The notes: a model not told the origin generated them from the sequence alone. Counted from the first letter of the stretch, positions 1 to 7,400 are shown. The stretch: DNA of 35,543 nt from an uncultured Collinsella sp. (GCA_959605475.1 CAUHFS010000025.1:1-35543); one strand, 5' to 3'. Program-made: numbers and translations.

Positions 1-720
1 CTCGGGTGCCTCCTGCATGCGAATCGAAAGCACGTGATAGGCGTAGATAATCAGCAGAATCGCAAAGTAGCACGCAAAGATGTTCTCGCTAAAGTTGCGC
101 TCGGATAGGTACAGCTGCAGCCAGGAGGGTGCCAGGCTCATGGGAACAACAAGGATGTTGTAGAAATCCTCGGCAACGATGCACCCGACCAGAATGGCGC
201 CGATAATGAGGTGCTTTCGTTGATTGTTGACGCGCGCCTTAAGCTCGACCTGCGTGCTTTTATGCGCCGTCCAAAAGATATAGAGCCCCACAAATACAAG
301 GAATACCTGACGTATCGTGTAGTAGAGCCATTGGTGCATGGGGCCGTAGGGGACAGCGACAATGATCAGCAGCTCGCTCAGGAAGAACGTTGCGACGGGA
401 ATAACAAACTGCTTTTTTGAATGTTTGTCGAGCAAGTCCATGGCGATGAGCCAGATAAAAGCTTGTGAAGCGGTCGCCACAAGGGTCCGCAACACAGGCA
501 TGGTAATTGAGTAATAGTCGCTGGCCGGAAAACTCTGGTTTTGCAGCGTGTATTCAAAAAAGAAAATCTCGGTCATCTCGATGGCATAGCAGATAAATAC
601 GCCGCTGCCATAGATAAAGAACCGTCGACGAGACGAGGCATAGGCGGCAAGCGAAAGCACTGCCGTCACAATACAAATCAGGAGTATCGCTAGGGTATAG
701 AAGAACATCAGAGTGTTCAT
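1..720 (-). CDS. Membrane LuxR-type regulator, 3' part off the window
   Basis: Reading the minus strand from an ATG at 720 gives 240 codons without a stop, running off the left edge. The start is MNTLMFFYTLAILLIC, followed by several hydrophobic segments consistent with a polytopic membrane sensor domain. Near residue 215 it has YLSERNFSEN, and the second regulator in this window (7491-8483) has YLSERNISEN at the equivalent place, followed in both by a last hydrophobic segment. That shared block and topology identify it as a paralogue, so a C-terminal LuxR/GerE DNA-binding domain is expected beyond the edge; this is inferred, not seen. It is transcribed divergently from the putrescine carbamoyltransferase gene, so it probably senses a ligand of that pathway and controls the shared promoter region. 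The ligand is unknown. Confidence 0.8.
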   Translation of the reverse strand, partial: MNTLMFFYTLAILLICIVTAVLSLAAYASSRRRFFIYGSGVFICYAIEMTEIFFFEYTLQNQSFPASDYYSITMPVLRTLVATASQAFIWLIAMDLLDKHSKKQFVIPVATFFLSELLIIVAVPYGPMHQWLYYTIRQVFLVFVGLYIFWTAHKSTQVELKARVNNQRKHLIIGAILVGCIVAEDFYNILVVPMSLAPSWLQLYLSERNFSENIFACYFAILLIIYAYHVLSIRMQEAPE

Positions 721-835
721 CTGCCACCGTCCCATCTCATTTATCTATGGCCGAGCCCTGTATATCTTGTGGGATATAGACGTCTCAACCCTTCGTTCCA
801 TTGCGGATTAGGCGCCGAGTTACAGCATAGCGATA

Positions 836-927
836 TACCGTTCGCGGTTCCAGATAGTAAACCCCCTACAAGCTGGCTACCTGCGGGTTTATATTGGTTT
901 AGAGGGGGTGTAACTCCGTGAACGGTC
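836..927. promoter_or_regulatory. Divergent promoter region with paired dyad motifs
   Basis: The 329-bp gap between the divergent LuxR gene and putrescine carbamoyltransferase holds ACCGTTCGCGGT at 837-848 and an inverted counterpart, GACCGTTCACGG on the minus strand, at 916-927. Both are CCG-N4-CGG dyads. Between them lies TACCTGCGGGTTTAT at 878-892, whose reverse complement recurs exactly at 8563-8577. These look like operator sites. Assigning them to the LuxR regulator is inference from position. A weak -10-like TAAACT lies at 940-945. Confidence 0.5.
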
Positions 928-1049
928 TTTAATCCCGAATAAACTAGGTAAAAATTACAGACGGGTGAATGATGGTCTTGTCAACACGAGGCGTGATGTT
1001 CGAGCGCCTCATAGTAATAGTCGGCACGACCGGCGGAAAGGAAATCGAC

Positions 1050-2123
1050 ATGGCACTGCCTAAGGATTTCATCGACACCAACGACTTCACCAAAGAGCAG
1101 ATCCTGGCTATCGAGGATCTTGGCCTGGCAATGAAGAAGGCCATTAAGGTTGACGGTTATTATCCGCACCTGCTCCGCAACAAGAGCCTTGGCATGATCT
1201 TCCAGCAGGTTTCCACCCGCACCCGTCTTTCCTTCGAGACCGCTATGACCGACCTCGGCGGCCATGCTCAGTTCTATGGCCCTGGCACCATCCAGCTCGG
1301 CGGTCACGAGTCCCTGGGCGACACCGCTCGCGTTATGGGCTCGCTGCTCGACATCATGATGGCTCGCGTTGACCGTCACAAGGACGTCGTCGGCCTCGCC
1401 GAGGGCTCCGCTGTGCCCGTCATCAACGGCATGTCCGAGTTCAACCATCCCACGCAGGAGATGGGCGACCTCATGACCATGCTCGAGAACCTCCCCGAGG
1501 GCAAGAAGATTGAGGACTGCACCCTGGCCTTCATCGGCGACGCCACCCAGGTCTGCGTCTCCCTCATGTTCATCGCCTCCAAGGTCGGCATGAAGTTTGT
1601 CCAGTTTGGCCCCAGGGGTCACCAGGTTCCCGATGGTGGCTTGCACGTTGGCACCGTTGAGGAGCGCGCCGAGTTCGGCAAGCAGATGATGGCCATCGCC
1701 GAGGAGAACTGCAAGGTCTCCGGCGGCTCCATCGTCATCTCCGACGACATCGAGTGCATCAAGGGCGCCGACTTCGTCTACACCGACGTGTGGTATGGCC
1801 TGTACGACGAGGAGGTCTCGGGCGAGAACTACATGGACGTGTTCTATCCCAAGTATCAGGTCACCATGGATATGATGAACTTTGCCGGCGCAGGCTCCAA
1901 GTTCATGCACTGCCTGCCGGCCACCCGCAATGAGGAAGTCGTCGACGAGGTCATGGACGACCCCGAGCGCTCCCTGTGCTGGGTCGAGGCCGAGAACCGC
2001 AAGCACTCCATCCGTGCTCTCCTCGCTGCTCTGGGCAAGCGCACCCCGCTCAACGACGAGGGTGTCGAGTACTCCGCCAAGGCCGAGCTCCACGCCGCTC
2101 TCGAGGCTCTCGAGCAGCTCTAA
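1050..2123 (+). CDS. ptcA: Putrescine carbamoyltransferase
   Basis: This enzyme phosphorolyses N-carbamoylputrescine to putrescine and carbamoyl phosphate, the second step of the agmatine deiminase pathway in the cytoplasm. The 357-aa protein has the transcarbamylase carbamoyl-phosphate motif STRTR at 55-59, HPTQ at 133-136 and HCLPATR at 287-293. The region around 246-270 (DVWYGLYDEE, then VFYPKYQV) is typical of putrescine rather than ornithine transcarbamylases, and the ornithine-type SMG loop is absent. The reading frame is open back to 969, but ATG 1050 is preferred: it has GGAAAGGA just upstream and gives the normal N-terminus (MALPKDF). It leads the likely ptcA-aguD-aguA group. Codon use is strongly biased, like the pfl genes, which suggests high expression. 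Ornithine carbamoyltransferase is the main alternative, made unlikely by the neighbours. Confidence 0.9.
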   Translation: MALPKDFIDTNDFTKEQILAIEDLGLAMKKAIKVDGYYPHLLRNKSLGMIFQQVSTRTRLSFETAMTDLGGHAQFYGPGTIQLGGHESLGDTARVMGSLLDIMMARVDRHKDVVGLAEGSAVPVINGMSEFNHPTQEMGDLMTMLENLPEGKKIEDCTLAFIGDATQVCVSLMFIASKVGMKFVQFGPRGHQVPDGGLHVGTVEERAEFGKQMMAIAEENCKVSGGSIVISDDIECIKGADFVYTDVWYGLYDEEVSGENYMDVFYPKYQVTMDMMNFAGAGSKFMHCLPATRNEEVVDEVMDDPERSLCWVEAENRKHSIRALLAALGKRTPLNDEGVEYSAKAELHAALEALEQL

Positions 2124-2149
2124 GCCTTAAGCCTGCTAAACGCACGTTT

Positions 2150-2223
2150 GCGGGCGGCGGATGCTCGTCTCCTGTCGCCCGCTCACCGAGGCCCGGCAAT
2201 TGCCTTAATATCTTAAGGGCCTC
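2150..2223 (+). other. Two hairpins between ptcA and aguD
   Basis: GCGGGCG at 2150-2156 pairs with CGCCCGC at 2176-2182, and GAGGCCC at 2188-2194 pairs with GGGCCTC at 2217-2223. The second encloses a competing CCTTAA/TTAAGG pair (2203-2218). No clear T-run follows, so partial termination, mRNA processing or stabilisation are all possible. The antiporter ribosome site starts about 20 bases downstream. Confidence 0.4.
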
Positions 2224-2255
2224 GATTTGTCCAAGACTGAGCGAAGGAGCTCATC

Positions 2256-3695
2256 ATGAGCGACGGAAAGAAAAAGCTTTCCTTCTTGACGGTCATCTCG
2301 ACCATCATCTGCGTCGTCTTCGTTTGCGAGGCCGCCGCTCCTGCTGCTGCCATTGGCAACCAGCAGTTCTTCTGGTGGATCTTCCTGATCCTGACCTTCC
2401 TGCTCCCTTATGGCATGGTTGTTGCCGAGCTCGGTACTACTTATGACGGCGAGGGCGGCATTTACGACTGGGTACGCGATGGCCTGGGCGACAAATGGGG
2501 CGCCCGCATTTCGTACTACTACTGGGTTAACTACCCGTTGTGGATTGCCTCGCTGGCTACCATGTTCCCCGACATTTTGGGCATGGTCTTTGGCGTCGAG
2601 TTCAACTTGATCGCCAAGATGGGTATCGATCTTGCCTTTGTGTGGATCGTCTACCTCATGGGCCGCTCCAAGGCGTCCGACTCCGAGTGGGTCCTTAACG
2701 GTGGCGCCATCATCAAGGTCGCCGTCGCGGTTATCGTTGGCGCTCTGGGCATTTGGTATGCCATGGAGAACGGTTTTGCGAACGACATGTCCGCTGCCAC
2801 CTTCCTGCCTGAGCTCACCAACACCAACGCTCTCGGTTACCTGTCGATCATTATCTTTAACTTCATGGGCTTCGAGGTCATCTGCACCATGACCGACGAC
2901 ATGGCCGATCCCGCTCGTGATATCCCCAAGGCTATCATCGTCGGTGGCCTGTCCATCGCTGTGATCTACCTGTTCGCTGGCTTTGGCATCGGCGCTGCTG
3001 TGCCGGCCGATTCCATCGACCCCGACTATGGCATGATTGTCGCAGTCCAGACCATGGTGGGCGACTCCATGATCTTTAAGGTCATCTGCATCGCCTTCCT
3101 GATCACCCTGTTCGCCAACATGGCCGCTTGGTCCTTCGGCGTTAACTCCGTTGCTCGCTACGCTGCCGAGCACGGCAACATGCCCAAGGTCTTCGCCTCG
3201 ATGATCTCCGATGACGACATGCCCAACGGCGCCAACCTGGTCAACGCCGTCGTTGCCTCCCTGGTTCTCTGCCTGCAGCTGGTGCCCATCGACGCCATCT
3301 CCAACGGTGTCTTCTGGACGCTCTTCGGCACCTCCGTCATCTTCCTGCTGCTCACCTACATCCCGATGTTCCCGGCGTTCCTCAACCTTCGCAAGAACGA
3401 CCCCGACCGCGAGCGCATCTTCACGCTCCCGTTCAAGGGCGCGATGATGAAGGTCATGCTGGCCATCCCCTGCATCGAGCTGGTTCTTGCCATCGTCGCA
3501 ACGCTGGTACCGTTCTCCGTCGCCGAAATCGGCGACAAGGTCCCGATGATCGTTATCTTCATCGTGCTTGTGCTCATCGGCGAGGTCGTCCGCGTCATCA
3601 GCGCCAAGGGCCGCGAGACCGAGTACAAGGGTCTCACCCCCGAGCTGGCTGCTCAGCGTCTCGCTGAGGAGGCCGCCGAGGCCGAGGAGAACTAG
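2256..3695 (+). CDS. aguD: Agmatine/putrescine antiporter (APC family)
   Basis: This 479-aa inner-membrane exchanger of the amino acid-polyamine-organocation family is expected to import agmatine in exchange for putrescine. It has about twelve hydrophobic segments and the conserved AguD-type N-terminus, with FFWWIFL and TFLLPYGMVVAELG at about residues 35-65, followed by GEGGIYDWVRDGLGDKWGAR. The C-terminus is a short charged tail rich in Ala and Glu. ATG 2256 follows GAAGGAG at a good distance. It lies 132 bp after ptcA and before agmatine deiminase, which supports agmatine as substrate. A clear paralogue is encoded at 5725-7134. Codon bias is strong, as in ptcA and aguA. A related exchange substrate cannot be excluded from sequence alone. 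Confidence 0.85.
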   Translation: MSDGKKKLSFLTVISTIICVVFVCEAAAPAAAIGNQQFFWWIFLILTFLLPYGMVVAELGTTYDGEGGIYDWVRDGLGDKWGARISYYYWVNYPLWIASLATMFPDILGMVFGVEFNLIAKMGIDLAFVWIVYLMGRSKASDSEWVLNGGAIIKVAVAVIVGALGIWYAMENGFANDMSAATFLPELTNTNALGYLSIIIFNFMGFEVICTMTDDMADPARDIPKAIIVGGLSIAVIYLFAGFGIGAAVPADSIDPDYGMIVAVQTMVGDSMIFKVICIAFLITLFANMAAWSFGVNSVARYAAEHGNMPKVFASMISDDDMPNGANLVNAVVASLVLCLQLVPIDAISNGVFWTLFGTSVIFLLLTYIPMFPAFLNLRKNDPDRERIFTLPFKGAMMKVMLAIPCIELVLAIVATLVPFSVAEIGDKVPMIVIFIVLVLIGEVVRVISAKGRETEYKGLTPELAAQRLAEEAAEAEEN

Positions 3696-3744
3696 AGCAC
3701 CCGGATTCGGGGCTCCAACCCTCCTCATCTGCTAACCATTCCTT

Positions 3745-3950
3745 GGGGCGGGTGCGAGCGATAGCTCCGGTAACCACCGCCCGCCCCAATATCTCTTCCG
3801 TATCCTTCGTGCGTTTGTCTCTGCGCACTTGGTTACGTCGTCGCTCGCCGGTGCGACTCCGTGAAAACTGGCACCGGGCGCCCCGACCTTTGCCGGGGGA
3901 CGGGCGCCCACTATCTCTTGGTTTTAGGCCGCGGGTAACCCGCCCGCGGC
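3745..3950 (+). promoter_or_regulatory. Three GC-rich hairpins in the aguA leader
   Basis: The 284-bp gap before agmatine deiminase holds three inverted repeats. GGGGCGGG at 3745-3752 pairs with 3780-3787 and encloses a smaller GAGC/GCTC hairpin. GGGCGCCC occurs at 3876-3883 and again at 3902-3909; it is self-complementary. GCCGCGGG at 3928-3935 pairs with CCCGCGGC at 3943-3950, ending 17 bases before the GGAGG ribosome site. None has a clear T-run. The last stem is close enough to affect translation initiation or mRNA stability; that role is inference. Confidence 0.4.
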
Positions 3951-3979
3951 AAGCGATCGTTCGATTTGGAGGAAATCTT

Positions 3980-5185
3980 ATGCGTACGATCACCGAGTCC
4001 GAGTCCACCCCCAAGGCCGACGGCTTCTTTATGCCTGCTGAGTTCGCCCCGCAGGATCGCGTGTGGATGGGTTGGCCCCACCGCACCGACACCTGGGCCC
4101 ACGGCGCCAAGCCGGCTCAGAAGCAGTATGCCGCCATCGCTCGCGCCATCGCCGAGTTCACCCCGGTCACCATGTGCGCCAACCAGGCTGACTACGCCAA
4201 TTGCAAGGCCGTCTTCGAGAACGACGAGAACGTCACCGTTATCGAGATGACCACCGACGACGCTTGGTTCCGCGACACCGCCGCCACCTACGTCATCAAC
4301 GGCAAGGGTGAGAAGCGCGCCAACCACTGGCACTTCAACGCCTACGGCGGTCTCGTCGACGGCCTCTATTTCCCGTGGGACAAGGACGAGCAGATCGCCC
4401 TTAAGATGGCCGAGCTCTCCGGCTGCCGTCGCTATCGTCCCGATGACATGATCCTCGAGGGCGGCTCCATCACCGTCGACGGCGAGGGCACCGTGGTCGT
4501 GACCGATCAATGCCTGCTTTCCCCGGGCCGCACCTGCTCTGCGGTTCTGGAGGAGGAAGAGGATCCCGAGTCCATCTGGCCCAAGTTCCACAAGAAGTTT
4601 GAGCCCTGGAGCGAGGAGCTTCGCGCCTACATGGACGAGCACCTCAAGGATTACCTGGGTGTCGAGAAGGTCATCTGGGTCAAGGAGGGCATCGACCCCG
4701 AGGAGACCAACGGCCACATCGATGACGTCGCCACGTTCATCGCCCCGGGCGTCATGGCCTGCATCTGGACCGACGATCCCGAGTATCCGTTCTACGAGCA
4801 GTGCCACGCTGCCTACGAGACCCTCTCCAACGCCGTTGACGCCAAGGGCCGCAAGATGAAGGTCTACAAGCTCTGCATGCCCGTGAACCCGCTGTTCATG
4901 GACCAGGCTTCCTGCGACACCATCGACGCCGACGAGAACGCCGAGCCGCGCGTTCCCGACGAGCCGCTGATCGCCTCCTACATGAACTACCTGGTCACCA
5001 ACCACGGCGTTATCGTCCCGCAGTACGGCGACGAGAACGATCAGCTGGCCGTTGACACGCTCCAGAAGATCTATGGCGAGGTCTGGGGCGAGGGCGTCTA
5101 CAAGTGCGTCGGCGTTCAGTCCGAGCAGGTCGTCTTTGGCGGCGGCAATATCCACTGCATCACGCAGCAGGAGCCGTCCGCTTAA
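3980..5185 (+). CDS. aguA: Agmatine deiminase
   Basis: This enzyme hydrolyses agmatine to N-carbamoylputrescine and ammonia. The 401-aa protein carries the guanidine-modifying catalytic set: DDAWFRDT (93-100), EGGS (160-163), GHIDD (245-249) with the catalytic His246, and GGGNIHC (387-393) with the nucleophile Cys393. FNAYGGLVDGLYFPWD (119-134) is also typical. The open frame extends upstream to 3743, but ATG 3980 has GGAGG eight bases before it and gives the expected N-terminus. Two oddities: the usual DDAW-x-RD-x-GPT reads AAT in place of GPT (101-103), and after LLSPGR there are roughly 26 extra residues (about 185-211, acidic then aromatic) absent from the roughly 365-370-aa family norm as I recall it. 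It completes the ptcA-aguD-aguA set. Confidence 0.92.
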   Translation: MRTITESESTPKADGFFMPAEFAPQDRVWMGWPHRTDTWAHGAKPAQKQYAAIARAIAEFTPVTMCANQADYANCKAVFENDENVTVIEMTTDDAWFRDTAATYVINGKGEKRANHWHFNAYGGLVDGLYFPWDKDEQIALKMAELSGCRRYRPDDMILEGGSITVDGEGTVVVTDQCLLSPGRTCSAVLEEEEDPESIWPKFHKKFEPWSEELRAYMDEHLKDYLGVEKVIWVKEGIDPEETNGHIDDVATFIAPGVMACIWTDDPEYPFYEQCHAAYETLSNAVDAKGRKMKVYKLCMPVNPLFMDQASCDTIDADENAEPRVPDEPLIASYMNYLVTNHGVIVPQYGDENDQLAVDTLQKIYGEVWGEGVYKCVGVQSEQVVFGGGNIHCITQQEPSA

Positions 5186-5230
5186 TCGTCTGGCTTCCTG
5201 AGGCACGGCACCTTCCCGTTCATTCGTCGC

Positions 5231-5320
5231 TTGCGTACCGAAGTACGCGGCGCTCCTCTTTCGCGGCGACCTGGGGCACCTCGAAAACTCAGCCGATCAA
5301 TCGGACAATCGGCGAATCGA
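5231..5320 (+). other. Hairpin and short 8-bp repeats downstream of aguA
   Basis: GCGTAC-cgaa-GTACGC forms a tight hairpin around 5231-5250. Further on, CAATCGG at 5298-5304 recurs at 5306-5312, with a weaker third copy, GAATCGA, at 5314-5320. No open reading frame in this stretch looks genuine. The role is unknown. Confidence 0.3.
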
Positions 5321-5380
5321 ACCATCTTGGGGCATTGATGGTCGGCTTGCCCGATGTCTTGGTCGGTTGGGTTTTCTTTG

Positions 5381-5416
5381 GGCACTCCGTTGCCTCCACA
5401 TCGGAGTGCCTTTTTT
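5381..5416 (+). terminator. Rho-independent terminator after aguA
   Basis: GGCACTCCG (5381-5389) pairs perfectly with CGGAGTGCC (5402-5410) and is followed directly by six T residues. It lies 195 bp after the aguA stop and separates the agmatine genes from the second antiporter. Confidence 0.85.
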
Positions 5417-5430
5417 CTTTGATTGAATAC

Positions 5431-5495
5431 GCGTCTGGCCTGGGATTTTTTGCGGGTTAGGCCAATTGTTCGCTTGAATTTCCCAGGTCAGACGC
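5431..5495 (+). repeat. 15-bp inverted repeat in the second antiporter leader
   Basis: GCGTCTGGCCTGGGA (5431-5445) and TCCCAGGTCAGACGC (5481-5495) are complementary at 14 of 15 positions and enclose 35 bases that begin with a T-run. It could be a leader hairpin or an operator. A shorter palindrome, CGGTCG/CGACCG, follows at 5518-5535. Confidence 0.45.
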
Positions 5496-5611
5496 GATTT
5501 CAATTGCCGAAAGTTTCCGGTCGTATACGCGACCGTCTTGATCGGAGTATCTATGTACCAGCGTATCGTTATCTACACGCGTCTGTTCCGCGAGCGTTGG
5601 TCCAACAACTG

Positions 5612-5705
5612 CATCCTCTCCTCTCTCTGGGATGGCACCTGCACCGGTGACGCGGCCTGCAACCCTACCTTGGGCTGCGCCTTCGGTACAGATGCCATCC
5701 TTTTT
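5612..5705 (+). promoter_or_regulatory. Terminator-type attenuator before second antiporter
   Basis: A 17-bp stem (5630-5646 with 5684-5700) has just two C-A mismatches, placed symmetrically, and is followed by TTTTT at 5701-5705. The gene's ribosome site AGGGGGAG begins at 5711 and its ATG is at 5725, so termination here would silence the gene. CATCC at 5612-5616 could instead pair with GGATG at 5630-5634 and free the 3' arm, which gives a possible antiterminator. A 60-codon frame with a weak ribosome site (5553-5735) crosses the whole structure and overlaps the antiporter start. No known riboswitch class was recognised. Confidence 0.6.
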
Positions 5706-5724
5706 GCTGTAGGGGGAGCGCGCC

Positions 5725-7134
5725 ATGGCAGGTAAAAAGTTCTCCCTGATCGAGGTCATCCTTTCGGTTATCTGCGTCGTGTTTACCATCGAGGCGGCGG
5801 CTCCGGCATCTGCCATGGGCAACGTGCAGTTCTTCTGGTGGATCTTCCTTATCATTACGTTTTTGCTTCCCTATGGTCTGGTGGTGGCCGAGCTGGGTGC
5901 GGCGTTTGATTCCGAGGGCGGCCTGTACGATTGGGTTCGCTTGGGCCTGGGCGACCGTTGGGGCGCCCGTTGCTCTTGGTGCTATTGGGTAAATTTTCCG
6001 CTGTGGGTGGCAAGTATCGCCTGCATGTTCCCCAGTGTCATCAGCGCGGTCTGGGGTATCGAGTTTTCGCTCGGGCTTCGAATTGCCATCGAGCTTGCCT
6101 TTGTGTGGGGCGTCACGGTCATGGCAATGCAGCCGGTGGCCGAGGCAGATTGGGTTATGGACGGCGGCGCCGTCATCAAGGTGCTCATTACCGCTGCGGT
6201 GGGAATCGTCGGCATTTGGTTTGCCTGCAATAACGGCTTTGCCAACGACATGTCGTTTAAGACCTTCATTCCAGATCTGGGCGACACCAATTCGTTGACG
6301 TACCTATCGATTATCCTGTTCAACTTTATGGGTTTCGAAGTGGTCGCGACCTTTGCCAGCACGATGAAGAACCCGTCGCGTGATATCCCCAAGGCGGTTA
6401 TTGCCGGTGGCGTGGCCATTGCGGCGATCTACATCATCTGTGGCATTGGCATTGGAGCCGCGGTTCCCACCGAGCAGCTTTCACTCGATTCGGGCATTGT
6501 GGACGCAGTCGCCGCTATGGTGGGGCGCACCCACCCGCTGACGATGGTCGTGGGCGTGGCCTTTTTGGTGACGCTGTTCGCCAATATGATCTGCTGGAGC
6601 TTTGGCGTCAACAACGTAGCGAGCTATGCCGCGCGCCATGGCAACATGCCGCGTCCCTTTGCGTTGGTGTCCAAAAAGACCGGCATGCCCAACGGCTCGG
6701 CGCTCATTAACGGCTGTTTTGCCAGTCTGGTGCTGCTGCTCCAGATTCCGCTGGGTGAGGGTTCCGACGTCTTTTGGGTCTTCTTCTCGATGAACGTCGT
6801 CTTTCTGCTCATGAGCTATATCCCCATGTTCCCAGCGTTTTGGCGTCTGCGCAAGCACGATAATCGCTCGCGTGTGTTCCGTGCGCCTTTCGAGGGCAAG
6901 GTGCTCGCGGTGGCGCTTGCGATTCCCGTGGTGGAGCTCGTGCTTTCGATTGTTGCTACGATTGTGCCGCTCAACAGCTCACCTGCCGAGATGGCAAAGT
7001 TGCCGATTCTCGCGGGCGTAGTGATTGGCCTGTTATTGGGCGAGGTTTCGCGCCTCATATCGCGCCGCGGCCGAAGCGTCGACAATCCCGGCGTTGGTGC
7101 ACGGGGGTCAGGTTACTTTGCACCAAAACAGTAA
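5725..7134 (+). CDS. Second APC antiporter, AguD paralogue
   Basis: This 469-aa polytopic membrane transporter is closely similar to the aguD product at 2256-3695: it shares FFWWIFL, TFLLPYGLVVAELG, EGGLYDWVR-LGLGDRWGAR, FNFMGFEV, DIPKA and MPNGS/A blocks in the same order. The charged C-terminal tail is shorter and different. It is therefore an amine or amino acid exchanger; whether it handles agmatine/putrescine or another pair is not decided by sequence. Unlike ptcA, aguD and aguA, its codon use is relaxed, which suggests lower or conditional expression, matching the attenuator directly upstream. ATG 5725 follows AGGGGGAG. Its 3' end is convergent with the small gene at 7171-7362 and overlaps a nested inverted repeat. 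Confidence 0.85.
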   Translation: MAGKKFSLIEVILSVICVVFTIEAAAPASAMGNVQFFWWIFLIITFLLPYGLVVAELGAAFDSEGGLYDWVRLGLGDRWGARCSWCYWVNFPLWVASIACMFPSVISAVWGIEFSLGLRIAIELAFVWGVTVMAMQPVAEADWVMDGGAVIKVLITAAVGIVGIWFACNNGFANDMSFKTFIPDLGDTNSLTYLSIILFNFMGFEVVATFASTMKNPSRDIPKAVIAGGVAIAAIYIICGIGIGAAVPTEQLSLDSGIVDAVAAMVGRTHPLTMVVGVAFLVTLFANMICWSFGVNNVASYAARHGNMPRPFALVSKKTGMPNGSALINGCFASLVLLLQIPLGEGSDVFWVFFSMNVVFLLMSYIPMFPAFWRLRKHDNRSRVFRAPFEGKVLAVALAIPVVELVLSIVATIVPLNSSPAEMAKLPILAGVVIGLLLGEVSRLISRRGRSVDNPGVGARGSGYFAPKQ

Positions 7135-7163
7135 GCGCCGCGAGTTGCGCAGCGCTTGGTGCA
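7119..7163. terminator. Nested inverted repeat between convergent genes
   Basis: TGCACCAA (7119-7126) pairs with TTGGTGCA (7156-7163), and AAGCGC (7133-7138) pairs with GCGCTT (7152-7157); the two pairings share TT. It overlaps the antiporter stop codon and lies just past the stop of the facing small gene, as expected for a bidirectional terminator, though there is no long T-run. GGGGTCAGGTTACTTTG at 7104-7120 resembles the GGGGACA-type repeats seen elsewhere in the window. Confidence 0.4.
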
Positions 7164-7170
7164 TCTTGGA

Positions 7171-7362
7171 TTACTGTTCGCGGTGCTCGGGATCGGAAAC
7201 GAGCTTAGGCGCAAAGAAGGGGACGTGGCCCAGATAGGGGCAGCTGTCCGAACGCTCTTCGACGACACAGGGGACGTCATTGTAGGTAAGTGAGTCGCAC
7301 AGGTGGACGATGGCCTTGGCGGCAGGGGCAACGAGTATTTTGAGCGGTGCGATAGGCGCCAT
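7171..7362 (-). CDS. Small Cys-containing hypothetical protein
   Basis: A 63-residue protein beginning MAPIAPLKILVAPAAK, with His20, Cys22, Cys32, Cys41 and His46. No family was recognised. The Cys and His spacing could allow metal binding or redox chemistry, but nothing proves it. ATG 7362 is chosen because a strong AAAGGAG lies five bases upstream on the minus strand; an ATG five bases earlier is in another frame and too close to that site. It is divergent from the LuxR regulator at 7491 across a 128-bp gap holding a palindromic operator candidate, and convergent with the second antiporter. The good ribosome site and paired regulator make it likely real. It may be a target or accessory of that regulator. 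Confidence 0.55.
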   Translation of the reverse strand: MAPIAPLKILVAPAAKAIVHLCDSLTYNDVPCVVEERSDSCPYLGHVPFFAPKLVSDPEHREQ

Positions 7363-7400
7363 GGCATCTCCTTTCATCGGTGAGACACAGCTTGTTTATC

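Noticed and set aside
981..2093. Long minus-strand frame opposite putrescine carbamoyltransferase
   Set aside because: Shadow of the strong third-position GC bias of the real gene; the protein has no recognisable motif or ribosome site. The same applies to 2205-3728, 3911-5206, 8767-10479, 23537-25495 and 32628-34304 on the minus strand.
1050..2123. Ornithine carbamoyltransferase
   Set aside because: The C-terminal DVWYGLYDEE and VFYPKYQV segments and the neighbouring agmatine genes fit putrescine carbamoyltransferase, and the ornithine SMG loop is absent.
5630..5705. T-box or SAM-type riboswitch before the second antiporter
   Set aside because: GGATGGCACC and GCAACC only loosely resemble parts of those classes; the T-box core and specifier stem and the SAM core are not present.
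5553..5735. Independent small gene overlapping the second antiporter start
   Set aside because: Codon pattern and composition do not look protein-like and the frame follows an attenuator hairpin. It is kept only as a possible leader frame in the attenuator entry.
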